DNA from: a virus | Virus record (IMG/VR): IMGVR_UViG_3300021961_000588 | Span: 1-25,066 of that record | DNA: 25,066 nt | Reading direction: 5' to 3' (one strand) | Part shown: piece after piece, positions 17,796-24,719 of the stretch | Layout of the letters: every line of letters starts with the position of its first letter | Numbering within the stretch: the first letter of the stretch is position 1 | Position numbers and translations under genes: made by a program | The notes under the pieces: generated by a model | The model's input: only the letters and a program-made list of their open reading frames with translations | Databases searched by the model: none | What the model was told of the DNA's origin: nothing

Positions 17796-20086
17796 CAGAT
17801 GCCTCCGCCCATCTTATCGCGCGCAAGCTCGTTCAGGGCCGGGCGGATCAGAGGAGCAACCAGACCCGCGCTCTCGGGATGGACAGCGAGGTTCTGCGCC
17901 AGATCCACAAGCTGGACGCGCTCCTTCGACAGGCGATCCTCTCGCTTGTTCTCCAGATCGGCATCCGAGTAGTTCATCTCCGCCTTGGCCTTCTCGGCGT
18001 CGATGTTCGTCTTCGTCACCTTGCTGTGCGCGTCGATCTGCGTCTTGGCGTTCTCAAGCTGGAGCTTCTCCTGCTGGGCTTGCACATCGGCCTGCGCGCG
18101 CATCGTGTCGGCGTCAGCCTTCTGCTTGTCGATCTTCAGGCGCTCCATCTTCTCGATCAGTTCAGGATGCGGCCTGCCCTGAGCTTCCATTGGGATCAGG
18201 AACTGCTCTGGGTTGCTCCAGCCAATCGTCTTCAGGGCTTCCGTATCAATCGCAACCGGGTCGTACATGTTGGGGTTCGCGGCCTGAAGCTGTTTCAAGG
18301 CCATGACCTTCATCACCCGCTGCGTATGGCTGGCCGTATTCGGGTCAGCCTGCGGGACAAGCTCGCAATCGTTCAGCGCCTGAAGGAAGGTCTGCTCGTT
18401 CCACTCGATGCTGGGCTTCTTGCAACGCTGCCAGAAGCTCTCGGGATGCTCACGGAAGCACCGGACCAGAAGCTGGAACTCCTCGGCCTGCGCGTTGTGC
18501 ATACGCTTGTGGACCGCATTCATGACCTTAGTGGCCTGATCGATCAGGGCCAGCGTCGTCCCCACAGGCGCATCAGCCTTGCCCTCGCCAACGGCAAGCT
18601 CTGACGTACCGCCAACCCGCGCGCCAGTCTCGCCCATGTTCTGGACGAGGTTCATCAGCGCAGCGGAAGGCTCCTTGTACGGCAGCGGCATCACAGCCTG
18701 ACTGATCGGCATCCCGCCGGTCTTCACCAGCGCACCACCACCGGGCGGCACACGGAAGATGTTGGTGTTCTGGCGCGCACCCGTATCAGCCATGAGGAAT
18801 CCGGGGAAGTTCGCGTACATCCCGGCGTCCAGAAGCTCGCGCCAAGCAGCCGTCATCGCATTGGTCGTGTTGCCAAGGATGTGCAGCAGGCCGATGTCGT
18901 AGAAGCCCATGCCCGGAACGAACGTGTACTTCACGAACACCTTGCGCGCAGTCGGAAGCTCGCCGTCCTCCTCGTCGTAGTTACGCACGACAGAGAGGAT
19001 CTTCTTGGTCGAGACATCAATCGTCACGCGATACGGGATCTCAAGGCCGGAAGCACTTCCCTTGTACTTGTGTTCAAAGCCCTGAATATCGAGTTCGCAA
19101 TAGCACTCGTAGATCTCGCGATCCCGATCATCGGGGTTCATCGTCCCTTCGGAGATACCCTGCTGTGCGTTCTTCTCACGCTGGACGCTGTCAAGCTGCG
19201 GCTCCAGAGGCGTCGAGAGATCCACATCCTTGTACGCGCCAAGGATCTGCAAACGCTTCACCGTCGAAGGACGCATGAACACACGATGCGTGATGCGCTT
19301 CGCGTTCTGTAGATCCGTCGCCATGTTGTTGACGATCAGGTCGTCCGCATCGACGCTCTCGCTCACCGGCCTGTTACGCAGCGGGCAGAAATAGACCTTC
19401 TTGAACGAGCAGCCGCCAAACCCAAGCATCAGCAACATGCGGTCCGTGTCGGGGTAGTACTCGGACGCCACGCTGGTCAGGTAGTGGTTCAGATCCTTCT
19501 CCAGAGCCTCGCTCAGGCGATCCTGCTGCGGAGTGGTCGTCGTCGCATCGTTCCTGATCTTCACCGGCCCATCGGTCGGCAGAAGCTCGCTGCGGGCATT
19601 GGCCTGAAAGCGCAGGACAGCCTCCAGAAGCAGAGGATGGCGGACCTTGCTCATGCCCTCGACAGGAGCGCCATCGGACGCGCCCTGTAGCCCCGGAATC
19701 TCGATCTTCAGCCCCAGAAGCTTGATGCCCTGCGCTCGGTCCTCGATCCAGTCCTTGCGGCTCTGTAGATCATCCCCGATACCGCGCATCAGTTCCTCGC
19801 TGATGCGGCTCAGTTCACCCTCATCGATGTCATCGACAAGGTTGCGGAACCATTCCTTTGCATACTCAGCCTCGGACTGGCCCTCGTCGGCAATCCCCTT
19901 CCCATCCAAGGAAACCGTGACCGATCCGTCCTCATGCTCGATGCGGAGGATCTCGCCACGGTCGTTCCTGTCAGCCTTGGGCTGTCCCTCATCGATCTCG
20001 ACAACTACCCCCGGCCCTGCCTCCTCCATCTCGGGAGACGGAAAGACCTGACGCAGATTAGGCACAAGGCCGGGTGTCATCGGCAT
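17795..20086 (-). CDS. Portal protein (P22-like)
   Basis: A 763-aa portal, close in length to P22 gp1 (725 aa). Motifs typical of large podovirus portals are 'DWIEDRAQGIKLLGLKIEIP', 'KVRHPLLLEAVLRFQANARS', 'FGGCSFKKVYFCPLRNRPVS', 'VFVKYTFVPGMGFYDIGLLH' and 'AWRELLDAGMYANFPGFLMA'. A long coiled coil near the C-terminus ('KQKADADTMRAQADVQAQQE') would form the barrel seen in P22. The protein forms the dodecameric ring at one capsid vertex and is the docking site for terminase. AAGGAGG precedes the ATG by six bases. It follows terminase, the tRNA and a small gene, and its stop overlaps the next start. Confidence 0.85.
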   Translation of the reverse strand: MPMTPGLVPNLRQVFPSPEMEEAGPGVVVEIDEGQPKADRNDRGEILRIEHEDGSVTVSLDGKGIADEGQSEAEYAKEWFRNLVDDIDEGELSRISEELMRGIGDDLQSRKDWIEDRAQGIKLLGLKIEIPGLQGASDGAPVEGMSKVRHPLLLEAVLRFQANARSELLPTDGPVKIRNDATTTTPQQDRLSEALEKDLNHYLTSVASEYYPDTDRMLLMLGFGGCSFKKVYFCPLRNRPVSESVDADDLIVNNMATDLQNAKRITHRVFMRPSTVKRLQILGAYKDVDLSTPLEPQLDSVQREKNAQQGISEGTMNPDDRDREIYECYCELDIQGFEHKYKGSASGLEIPYRVTIDVSTKKILSVVRNYDEEDGELPTARKVFVKYTFVPGMGFYDIGLLHILGNTTNAMTAAWRELLDAGMYANFPGFLMADTGARQNTNIFRVPPGGGALVKTGGMPISQAVMPLPYKEPSAALMNLVQNMGETGARVGGTSELAVGEGKADAPVGTTLALIDQATKVMNAVHKRMHNAQAEEFQLLVRCFREHPESFWQRCKKPSIEWNEQTFLQALNDCELVPQADPNTASHTQRVMKVMALKQLQAANPNMYDPVAIDTEALKTIGWSNPEQFLIPMEAQGRPHPELIEKMERLKIDKQKADADTMRAQADVQAQQEKLQLENAKTQIDAHSKVTKTNIDAEKAKAEMNYSDADLENKREDRLSKERVQLVDLAQNLAVHPESAGLVAPLIRPALNELARDKMGGGI

Positions 20087-20088
20087 GA

Positions 20089-20295
20089 TCAGCCTCCTTC
20101 GACGGAAATCCGCTCCATCTCAGCAACAAACCGGCGGATTCCTTCCTGAGCAGCCATAGTATCATTTCTAGCCAGAAGTTCATAGTCACGCTTTTCTGCA
20201 TGGGGTGGCTGGCCCCATACATGAACATTGAACAGTCCCAGCTTCTGCGGAGTGCTGGGGCGGATAACATCAACTGTCGCACTCGCTAGAACCAT
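20089..20295 (-). CDS. Small protein between terminase and portal
   Basis: A 68-aa protein, start set at ATG 20295 because GGAGAGG lies three bases before it. The in-frame ATG at 20307 is one base beyond the tRNA CCA end and would need a ribosome site inside the tRNA. The sequence has a beta-like N-terminal half ('PQKLGLFNVHVWGQPPHAEK') and a helical C-terminal half ('NDTMAAQEGIRRFVAEMERI'). It ends just before the portal's Shine-Dalgarno sequence. No family is recognised. Its conserved place between packaging genes suggests a portal or terminase accessory role, but this is only position-based. Confidence 0.6.
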   Translation of the reverse strand: MVLASATVDVIRPSTPQKLGLFNVHVWGQPPHAEKRDYELLARNDTMAAQEGIRRFVAEMERISVEGG

Positions 20296-20308
20296 TTTCC
20301 TCTCCATC

Positions 20309-20384
20309 TGGTGCCGGATGCAGGAATCGAACCCGCGACAAACGGTTTACAAAACCGCTGCTCTGCCGACTGAGCTAATCCGGC
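20309..20384 (-). tRNA. tRNA-Thr (anticodon UGU), CCA encoded
   Basis: A full cloverleaf on the minus strand. Acceptor GCCGGAT pairs with ATCCGGC; D-arm GCTC/GAGC; anticodon stem GCGGT/ACCGT (one G-U) around loop TTTGTAA gives anticodon TGT; T-arm GCGGG/CCTGC with TTCGATT; discriminator A; CCA encoded. The anticodon reads ACA. It starts two bases after the terminase stop and its CCA lies 13 bases before the next gene's start, so it must be cut out of the late mRNA. Confidence 0.95.
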
Positions 20385-20386
20385 AT

Positions 20387-22018
20387 TTACACAGCATACA
20401 ATGGCGGCGGCGCAGCGCCAATATGCCTCATCTTGTCATCCAGATCAGCCGTCCACTCGGCTCCTCGGATGATCAGCCCCGTCTCGCGCAGGTGCCTCAA
20501 GGCCATGCTGACCGTATCCACAAGGTCGTCGTGCTTGGCCTTGGGAAACGTCGAGCATTGCGTGATCACCATGTCGGACCATGCGCGCTCGGGAGCGTAG
20601 ATCAGCCCCTCTGCAAAGAGATGTTGAACGCTGTATAGCCTTGCCAACTTGTCCTGCCCCTTGGGATCGACAAGCTGGACGGCGAAGGATTCATGCCCGA
20701 ACAGCCTGCGGATCTCCTGCGCGACGCTATGGCCTGCTGCCTTGTTCTCGATGAGGAGCTTGTCCACCTTGAACTTCCGCATCGTGTCCGCGACCTTCTG
20801 GACGAGGTCGTGAAGCTCCAGACGCTCCTGCCAAGCGAACATCATGATCGCCTTGGGGTGTTCTTCTGTGTAGGTGCGGGTGACGGACGACACCATTTCC
20901 CCGTTGGGGGCGACCGTCCGGGTCACCTGAGCCTTGCCTTCCCCGCCAGAGAAGATCCCCCACACCGTCATGGCGGACAGGTCATTGGCCGTCTTGGTCG
21001 TGTATGCCGTGTCCAGCGACGCGACGATGTACTCGATCCCCGGATAGTTGTCCTGATCCCATAGCTGCCACCATTCACGCTTGATGACGCCACCACCCTT
21101 TGGCTCGGGACGCTGCTGCAACTGTCCTGCTGCCGTCCAAGGCCCCATCTGGCGCTCTAGGATCTCGACCTCCTGCTCGCCAAACCTCTCGGGCCACAGA
21201 AGCTCTCCAGCCTCCTTGCGCGGGTCTTGCCAGCCTATGCTGGTCGAATAGCTGCGCTCAGGCTCGTACCTCATCGGCAGCATCAGGTGCGTCCACAGGC
21301 CAGCCTCGCGCGACAGGATATGCCCCGTCAGGTCTTCCTCGCTCAGCCTCTGCTGGATGACAACGAACGCTCCGGTCTTGGGATTGTTCAAGCGGGTCGA
21401 TAGAGCGCCGTCCCACCACTCGATGGTCGTCTCGATTGTCGCCTCGCTGAACGCTTCCTGCGCTGCGTTGGGATCATCCACGACGATGATGTTTCCGCCT
21501 TCACCCGTCAGCGCAGACCCGACAGATGTCGAGAGCCTGCTGCCGCCGACCGTGTTATCGAACCTCGTCTTCGTGTTCTGGTCCCCGGTAAGCGCGTACC
21601 TGCTGCCCCACAGGGACTGATACCAAGGGCTTTCGATCAATCGGCGGCACTTGGTGCTATCCCTCAGGCTCAACTGCTGGGCATAGCTGGCATGGAGGAA
21701 CTGGACCCCCGCGCCAGAGGTATCCGTCATCCAAGGCTGCGCCCATACCCAAGCCGGAAATGCGACGCTCGTCAGGCTCGACTTCGCACAACGCGGCGGG
21801 ATGTTGATGATCAGGCGCTTGATGTCGCCATCGGCCACGGCTTGCAGATGCTCCGCCACAGCCTCGATAGGCCAGCCCTCCGTGAATGGAGCAGGGTCGA
21901 TGTACTTCCAGCCCTTGCGGAGGAACTCATACAGGCTGTCCTCGCACTCGGTCCGCTCGATGTCCATGAGCATCGCATCGACATCGATCTTCTGCCCATC
22001 GATTTCAACGAACGGCAT
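20387..22018 (-). CDS. terL: Terminase large subunit
   Basis: A 543-aa packaging motor. The ATPase half has an atypical Walker A 'PPRCAKSS' (74-81), a coupling-type 'FLHASYAQQLSLRD' (108-120) and Walker B 'IIVVDDP' (177-183). The RNase H-fold nuclease half has D336 ('IVASLDTAYTTKTANDLSAM'), E424 ('LLIENKAAG') and 'KHDDLVD' (495-501), the usual metal-binding acidic set. It cuts concatemeric DNA and drives it into the prohead through the portal. AGGT precedes the ATG. An in-frame SGG at 357 carries the octamer discussed in the findings. All key residues appear intact. No obvious small subunit is adjacent. Confidence 0.93.
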   Translation of the reverse strand: MPFVEIDGQKIDVDAMLMDIERTECEDSLYEFLRKGWKYIDPAPFTEGWPIEAVAEHLQAVADGDIKRLIINIPPRCAKSSLTSVAFPAWVWAQPWMTDTSGAGVQFLHASYAQQLSLRDSTKCRRLIESPWYQSLWGSRYALTGDQNTKTRFDNTVGGSRLSTSVGSALTGEGGNIIVVDDPNAAQEAFSEATIETTIEWWDGALSTRLNNPKTGAFVVIQQRLSEEDLTGHILSREAGLWTHLMLPMRYEPERSYSTSIGWQDPRKEAGELLWPERFGEQEVEILERQMGPWTAAGQLQQRPEPKGGGVIKREWWQLWDQDNYPGIEYIVASLDTAYTTKTANDLSAMTVWGIFSGGEGKAQVTRTVAPNGEMVSSVTRTYTEEHPKAIMMFAWQERLELHDLVQKVADTMRKFKVDKLLIENKAAGHSVAQEIRRLFGHESFAVQLVDPKGQDKLARLYSVQHLFAEGLIYAPERAWSDMVITQCSTFPKAKHDDLVDTVSMALRHLRETGLIIRGAEWTADLDDKMRHIGAAPPPLYAV

Positions 22019-22021
22019 TTT

Positions 22022-22165
22022 CTACCTGATCTTTTTGCTTGCCCAACTATACAAAAACAAAAGCAGCAAGAATCCGAGGGGAATGGATGCTCGACCATGC
22101 ACCCTGTCGAACGTCTTCTTCTGGATTGCAAACCTAGAACCAAAGTCCTTATTTTCCCGCTTCAT
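22022..22165 (-). CDS. 47-aa single-span membrane protein (holin candidate)
   Basis: The start at ATG 22165 (second of two tandem ATGs) follows GGAGGAG and lies inside the end of the preceding gene. A longer frame to 22246 exists, but its extra N-terminus overlaps that gene and lacks a Shine-Dalgarno sequence. The protein has a basic N-terminal half ('MKRENKDFGSRFAIQKKTFD'), one hydrophobic helix at about 29-42 ('IPLGFLLLLFLYSW') and a basic end 'ASKKIR'. It stops three bases before terL. Small size, one membrane span and charged ends would fit a pinholin or another small membrane effector, but no endolysin is visible, so lysis is only one possibility. Confidence 0.55.
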   Translation of the reverse strand: MKRENKDFGSRFAIQKKTFDRVHGRASIPLGFLLLLFLYSWASKKIR

Positions 22166-22340
22166 CATCTCCTCCACCAGTAAGCTTATCCAGCAGGTCC
22201 GCTGCTCGCGAGCAAATATGCTTGCTGATCTCGTCGTTCTTTTCATCCCTGCTCAGGTATGCAACCCACAGATAATGCTCAACATCATATGCAGCCTTCT
22301 GCCTCAATGCCTGAATGATCGCTTCAATAGTCATCGTCAT
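22149..22340 (-). CDS. Small helical protein
   Basis: A 63-aa protein from ATG 22340, preceded by AGGA; GTG one codon upstream and ATG two codons downstream are alternatives. It is predicted to be helical and mildly acidic ('IEAIIQALRQKAAYDVEHYL', 'CSRAADLLDKLTGGGDDEAG'). It overlaps the end of the HTH gene by 17 bases and the start of the 47-aa membrane protein gene by 17 bases, so the three are translationally linked. No family is recognised. Confidence 0.55.
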   Translation of the reverse strand: MTMTIEAIIQALRQKAAYDVEHYLWVAYLSRDEKNDEISKHICSRAADLLDKLTGGGDDEAGK

Positions 22341-22677
22341 CACTCTTCCTCACGATCTTCAGGTCATAATCCATCGTGTGAAGTATTGCCTTCAGATAAC
22401 TGAGCTTGGGATCTTTCCCCTCATGCATCCATCGCTGGACCGTCGTGCGGCATACGCCAGACCTCCTGCATATGTCTGCGATGAATCCTGCGTGATCCTC
22501 CAAGATCACGCTCAGTTCGTGGATCAGCGGATCTACCGTGTCGAGAGGCTGCTTGAAGCAGGCTCGACCAGCATAGTGCGCTCCCATGAGACGGACATCT
22601 TCCAGACGCATCCTGCGACGCGCCTCCTCCATCTCTTTGCGCTGCTCAGCCTTTTCGTAGATCGTCTTGGACATCAT
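22324..22677 (-). CDS. HTH DNA-binding protein (regulator or small-terminase candidate)
   Basis: A 117-aa protein. The N-terminal 30 residues are a charged helix ('AEQRKEMEEARRRMRLEDVR'). Residues about 65-88 ('FIADICRRSGVCRTTVQRWM') form a helix-turn-helix of the Cro/CI or HigA-like type, followed by 'DPKLSYLKAILHTMDYDLKI', a usual continuation of that fold. The end is acidic (SDDDDY). GAGG precedes the tandem ATGs. It could regulate phage transcription. Because it lies two small genes before terL and no other small terminase is seen, a DNA-recognition role in packaging is an alternative. Confidence 0.65.
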   Translation of the reverse strand: MMSKTIYEKAEQRKEMEEARRRMRLEDVRLMGAHYAGRACFKQPLDTVDPLIHELSVILEDHAGFIADICRRSGVCRTTVQRWMHEGKDPKLSYLKAILHTMDYDLKIVRKSDDDDY

Positions 22678-22822
22678 GTTGCTGCCTCGCTGCCGATAAG
22701 ATCATGCACCACTTGTCTACTGCGGACCTTGGAAACTCTTCAGAGCCGCAACCTTCCTTCACGACCCTGCTCAATTCCCTGCCGCAGTAATAACAAGGAT
22801 CATTGATTATTATCCCGCTCAT
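22646..22822 (-). CDS. 58-aa Cys-rich (zinc-finger-like) small protein
   Basis: A short frame that fills the otherwise empty gap between two genes. ATG 22822 lies inside the end of the 132-aa gene and has GAGG at suitable distance. The frame ends inside the start of the HTH gene. The product begins 'MSGIIINDPCYYCGRELSRV' and has four Cys (10, 13, 25, 39) in a CxxC-x11-C-x13-C arrangement, with a charged C-terminal helix. Together with overlapping junctions on both sides, this supports a real gene, likely zinc-binding. The function is unknown. Confidence 0.6.
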   Translation of the reverse strand: MSGIIINDPCYYCGRELSRVVKEGCGSEEFPRSAVDKWCMILSAARQQHDVQDDLRKG

Positions 22823-23198
22823 CTTTCATCCTCACATATTCCTGTTTCAATGCAATCCTAGCAGCCTCATACGCAAGCGCAGCCCTTGGCGCGGCATCCT
22901 CGTCCGCTTCCCTGACCATCACCACCGCATCCTCCAGCGCACGGATCAGGGAATCGATATCGGCCCCCTTGCTCTTCCGCGTTACCTTGAACGGGCACAA
23001 GACATCCAGATCCTGATTGCGGTTGATGTAGCCTCCAAATGGCTGCGGGGTCTTCCCTCCCGGCCAAGAGAACGCGGAAGGCAATCTGGTATCCATCGGC
23101 CACTCCTCCAGCCGAGTGCAATGACCCGTCCCCTTGAAGTGCAGCCGCTTCCTCGCATCCCTGTGCCATTCGGCGTAGATGCATCCCGAGCAGTTCAT
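22800..23198 (-). CDS. Cys-cluster protein with helical tail
   Basis: A 132-aa protein. Cys at 3 and 6 ('MNCSGCIYAEWHRDA'), 27 ('GTGHCTRLEEWP') and 68 ('DLDVLCPFK') could bind zinc or an iron-sulfur cluster. The rest is helical and charged ('DIDSLIRALEDAVVMVREAD', 'RAALAYEAARIALKQEYVRM'). The start overlaps the stop of the nuclease-like gene as ATGA, so the two are coupled. I do not recognise a family. The pairing with a nuclease suggests nucleic-acid metabolism, but this is inference. Confidence 0.6.
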   Translation of the reverse strand: MNCSGCIYAEWHRDARKRLHFKGTGHCTRLEEWPMDTRLPSAFSWPGGKTPQPFGGYINRNQDLDVLCPFKVTRKSKGADIDSLIRALEDAVVMVREADEDAAPRAALAYEAARIALKQEYVRMKDERDNNQ

Positions 23199-23620
23199 AG
23201 CTTCTTGAACCTCGCAGCCTTCAGCAGCACGACAGGCTCGACATCCTGCGGGTCGTCCCGGTCCGTGCGACCGCCAAACGACAGCCCGTCATGCTCCGTG
23301 CCTGAGTACCAGTAAATGCCGCCCACCGCATCCACGACGATCACGAAGCTGGTGCCGCCAGCCTTGGCTAGCTCGTTCCCCTTGCACCACTTGTCCAGAG
23401 ACAGCATGAAGCCGCCCATGTCGTCCATCTGCTTCATGGAGTAGTTGCGGCACTTGATCTCCATGAATGCCTTGCAGACATCGCCCTGCAACAGCGCATA
23501 ATCAACAACGTATGTAGGGCGCAGCTTTACTGGCTTGCATGACCATTTATCAGCAACACGCTTTGCAACGCGAGCTTCTGCAAGCCTGTCCTTGTTTGTT
23601 TCATACAATGGTCTGTTCAT
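23195..23620 (-). CDS. PD-(D/E)XK nuclease-like protein
   Basis: A 141-aa protein from ATG 23620, with GGGGA upstream. An upstream extension to 23728 is rejected because it overlaps a better small frame and is Cys/His-rich junk. The layout fits a restriction-endonuclease fold: an N-terminal helix ('NKDRLAEARVAKRVADKW'), a strand ending in D40 ('TYVVDYALLQG'), then E54-x-K56 ('KAFMEIKCRNY'), a helix ('MKQMDDMGGFMLSLDKW') and a strand ('TSFVIVVDAVGG'). Such small phage nucleases act in recombination, resolution or host DNA breakdown. The active-site pattern is visible; the substrate is not known. Confidence 0.65.
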   Translation of the reverse strand: MNRPLYETNKDRLAEARVAKRVADKWSCKPVKLRPTYVVDYALLQGDVCKAFMEIKCRNYSMKQMDDMGGFMLSLDKWCKGNELAKAGGTSFVIVVDAVGGIYWYSGTEHDGLSFGGRTDRDDPQDVEPVVLLKAARFKKL

Positions 23621-23688
23621 ATAAAGATCCCCATAAGTATCAGAGCAATCGCAATTGCAATCATGAACCAATGTACCTCTCGCATCAT
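23617..23688 (-). CDS. 23-aa hydrophobic membrane peptide
   Basis: A tiny frame that exactly bridges two genes. Its ATG (23688) overlaps the upstream TGA as ATGA, and its own TGA overlaps the nuclease-gene ATG as ATGA. The peptide starts 'MMREVHW' and the rest is a single hydrophobic helix ('FMIAIAIALILMGIFI'), enough to span a membrane. Many phages make such short membrane peptides in early regions. The start has only a weak GGGG upstream, so expression would rely on coupling. Confidence 0.5.
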   Translation of the reverse strand: MMREVHWFMIAIAIALILMGIFI

Positions 23689-24098
23689 CGCAAATGCCCC
23701 ATGCATGGAGATGAGTCGTTCTCCTCAATCTCCTTCACAAGCTTGTCGATTGTCTGGTTCTGCAATTCAATCTTGGCGCGGAGATCATCGTTCTCCTTAC
23801 GCAACTTGTTTATCTCTGCATCCTTTTGAGCGAGGAAGTGACCGAGAGATATATCGATGATTGGTCCTCCGGGCGTGGACATCACAAGATTGCCGTCCCA
23901 TTTCTCGGTCATGGCTTGTCCTCCAGCAAGCGCCAAATTTTTAAAGGCACCATGCATCCGTCCGTTCTCCGCGCGCAGCCGCTCGATCTCGTCGGCAAGC
24001 TTGTTGACAAGGCATCCAATGTGATCGGATTCGCAGCCCTCGTAATGGGTTGCCGCGACATGCTTGTGCTTCCGCGCCAAAGCAACTAGGTCGGTCAT
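23685..24098 (-). CDS. Coiled-coil protein, probably two genes fused by one base
   Basis: The open frame gives 137 aa: an N-terminal part related to the 85-aa protein at 24716 ('KLADEIERLRAENGRMHG'), then a second part from an internal ATG at 23912 ('MTEKWDGNLVMSTPGGPIID') ending in a coiled coil ('KDAEINKLRKENDDLRAKIE'). The internal ATG has its own GGAGG and the same CAAGCCATGA junction as three other gene starts here. Removing one A from the A5 run at 23938-23942 would make the first part end in '...LLEDKP' stop, overlapping that ATG like its neighbours. Two genes, about 24098-23910 and 23912-23685, are therefore likely ancestral. Function unknown. Confidence 0.6.
   Translation of the reverse strand: MTDLVALARKHKHVAATHYEGCESDHIGCLVNKLADEIERLRAENGRMHGAFKNLALAGGQAMTEKWDGNLVMSTPGGPIIDISLGHFLAQKDAEINKLRKENDDLRAKIELQNQTIDKLVKEIEENDSSPCMGHLR
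23909..23925 (-). promoter_or_regulatory. Internal RBS and CAAGCCATGA start inside the 137-aa frame
   Basis: GGAGGACAAGCC directly precedes ATG 23912. The same CAAGCCATGA string occurs at the starts at 24098, 24719 and 24973. This makes it likely that translation begins here even though the upstream frame reads through. Confidence 0.6.
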
Positions 24099-24322
24099 GG
24101 CTTGTCCCCTCCTGTCACCTCGGGGCCTCGCGCATAGTTCAGATAAACCCGAATCCTTCCTGCCCCTTTGTCATCAAGCATCACTTGATAACTGGTGATG
24201 CTTCCCAGCTTCGTTCGCTTCTGTGTGGCGTGCGGGACTGGGTAGACGAAATCCACCTCCAGATCCTCGCCATGCGCGTCCATAAGCCTGTCGCAGATCC
24301 TGCGGAGGTCCTCTAGCTTCAT
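24095..24322 (-). CDS. Small conserved phage protein of unknown function
   Basis: A 75-aa protein with 'LEDLRRICDRLMDAHGEDLE', then 'VDFVYPVPHATQ' and 'GRIRVYLNYARG', consistent with a short helix plus beta hairpin fold. It ends in DKP and its TGA overlaps the next ATG. Its own ATG overlaps the stop of the 67-aa gene, with GGGGAG upstream. There are no catalytic motifs. It belongs to a run of very small coupled genes, typical of phage early accessory regions. Confidence 0.6.
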   Translation of the reverse strand: MKLEDLRRICDRLMDAHGEDLEVDFVYPVPHATQKRTKLGSITSYQVMLDDKGAGRIRVYLNYARGPEVTGGDKP

Positions 24323-24522
24323 CGCTCGCTCTCCCCTCGGGCAGCTTCTTGTTCATACTGCGTGGCGATCCGCATGTGACGCAGATGCTCCTCGCTGTGA
24401 CTGGGATAGCGCAGGGCTTCTGCGATGCGGACCTTGGCCGCGCCACGGAGCCAGTCAGGACGCTTCATCCATGCGTCAAGCTGGGCCTTGCGGCGCTCAG
24501 ATAGCTCTGGGCTGTACTTCAT
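24319..24522 (-). CDS. Small basic helical protein
   Basis: A 67-aa protein from ATG 24522, which has a perfect GGAGGA seven bases upstream and overlaps the preceding stop as ATGA; a longer frame to 24597 lies inside the preceding gene and is not supported. The sequence is helical and basic ('ELSERRKAQLDAWMKRPDWL', 'EEHLRHMRIATQYEQEAARG'). The 'RPDWLRGAAKVRIAEALRYP' block may be a small DNA-contacting helix pair. No family is recognised. Confidence 0.6.
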   Translation of the reverse strand: MKYSPELSERRKAQLDAWMKRPDWLRGAAKVRIAEALRYPSHSEEHLRHMRIATQYEQEAARGESER

Positions 24523-24719
24523 TTCTTCCTCCGCCCTCGATATGGGTTTTCGTCCAGCTCCTTTCGGACGAAGCGCTCGAACCAGCCCTCCGTCCACGCC
24601 TCGGCCATGCGGCGGCGGAGGAGGTGGTCGATGTCGCGGGCTAGCTCGACCTCGTATGCGCTGTCGATGACCCGTCCCTTAAACGCGATGCGCTCGCCGT
24701 CTGTCTTGCGACGGGTCAT
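24519..24719 (-). CDS. Small charged protein
   Basis: A 66-aa protein from ATG 24719, preceded by GGAGGGCAAGCC. The frame stays open to 24890, but the extra Arg/Ala-rich part is a shadow of the coiled-coil gene. The product is charged and helical ('RVIDSAYEVELARDIDHLLR', 'AEAWTEGWFERFVRKELDEN') and ends in a basic RGRRKK. The start overlaps the preceding stop as ATGA. Function unknown. Confidence 0.6.
   Translation of the reverse strand: MTRRKTDGERIAFKGRVIDSAYEVELARDIDHLLRRRMAEAWTEGWFERFVRKELDENPYRGRRKK

Noticed and set aside
20309-20384. tRNA as a prophage attachment site
   Set aside because: The tRNA is intact inside the phage structural operon, and no integrase or second partial copy is seen in the window.
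23621-23728. N-terminal extension of the nuclease-like protein
   Set aside because: The extra 36 residues are Cys/His-rich without pattern and overlap the upstream gene, while another frame there encodes a clean membrane peptide with ATGA junctions.
23934-23950. Programmed -1 frameshift site in the TTTAAAAATTT stretch
   Set aside because: The heptamers do not sit in the X-XXY-YYZ register relative to the frame in use. A simple one-base indel explains the shifted junction better.
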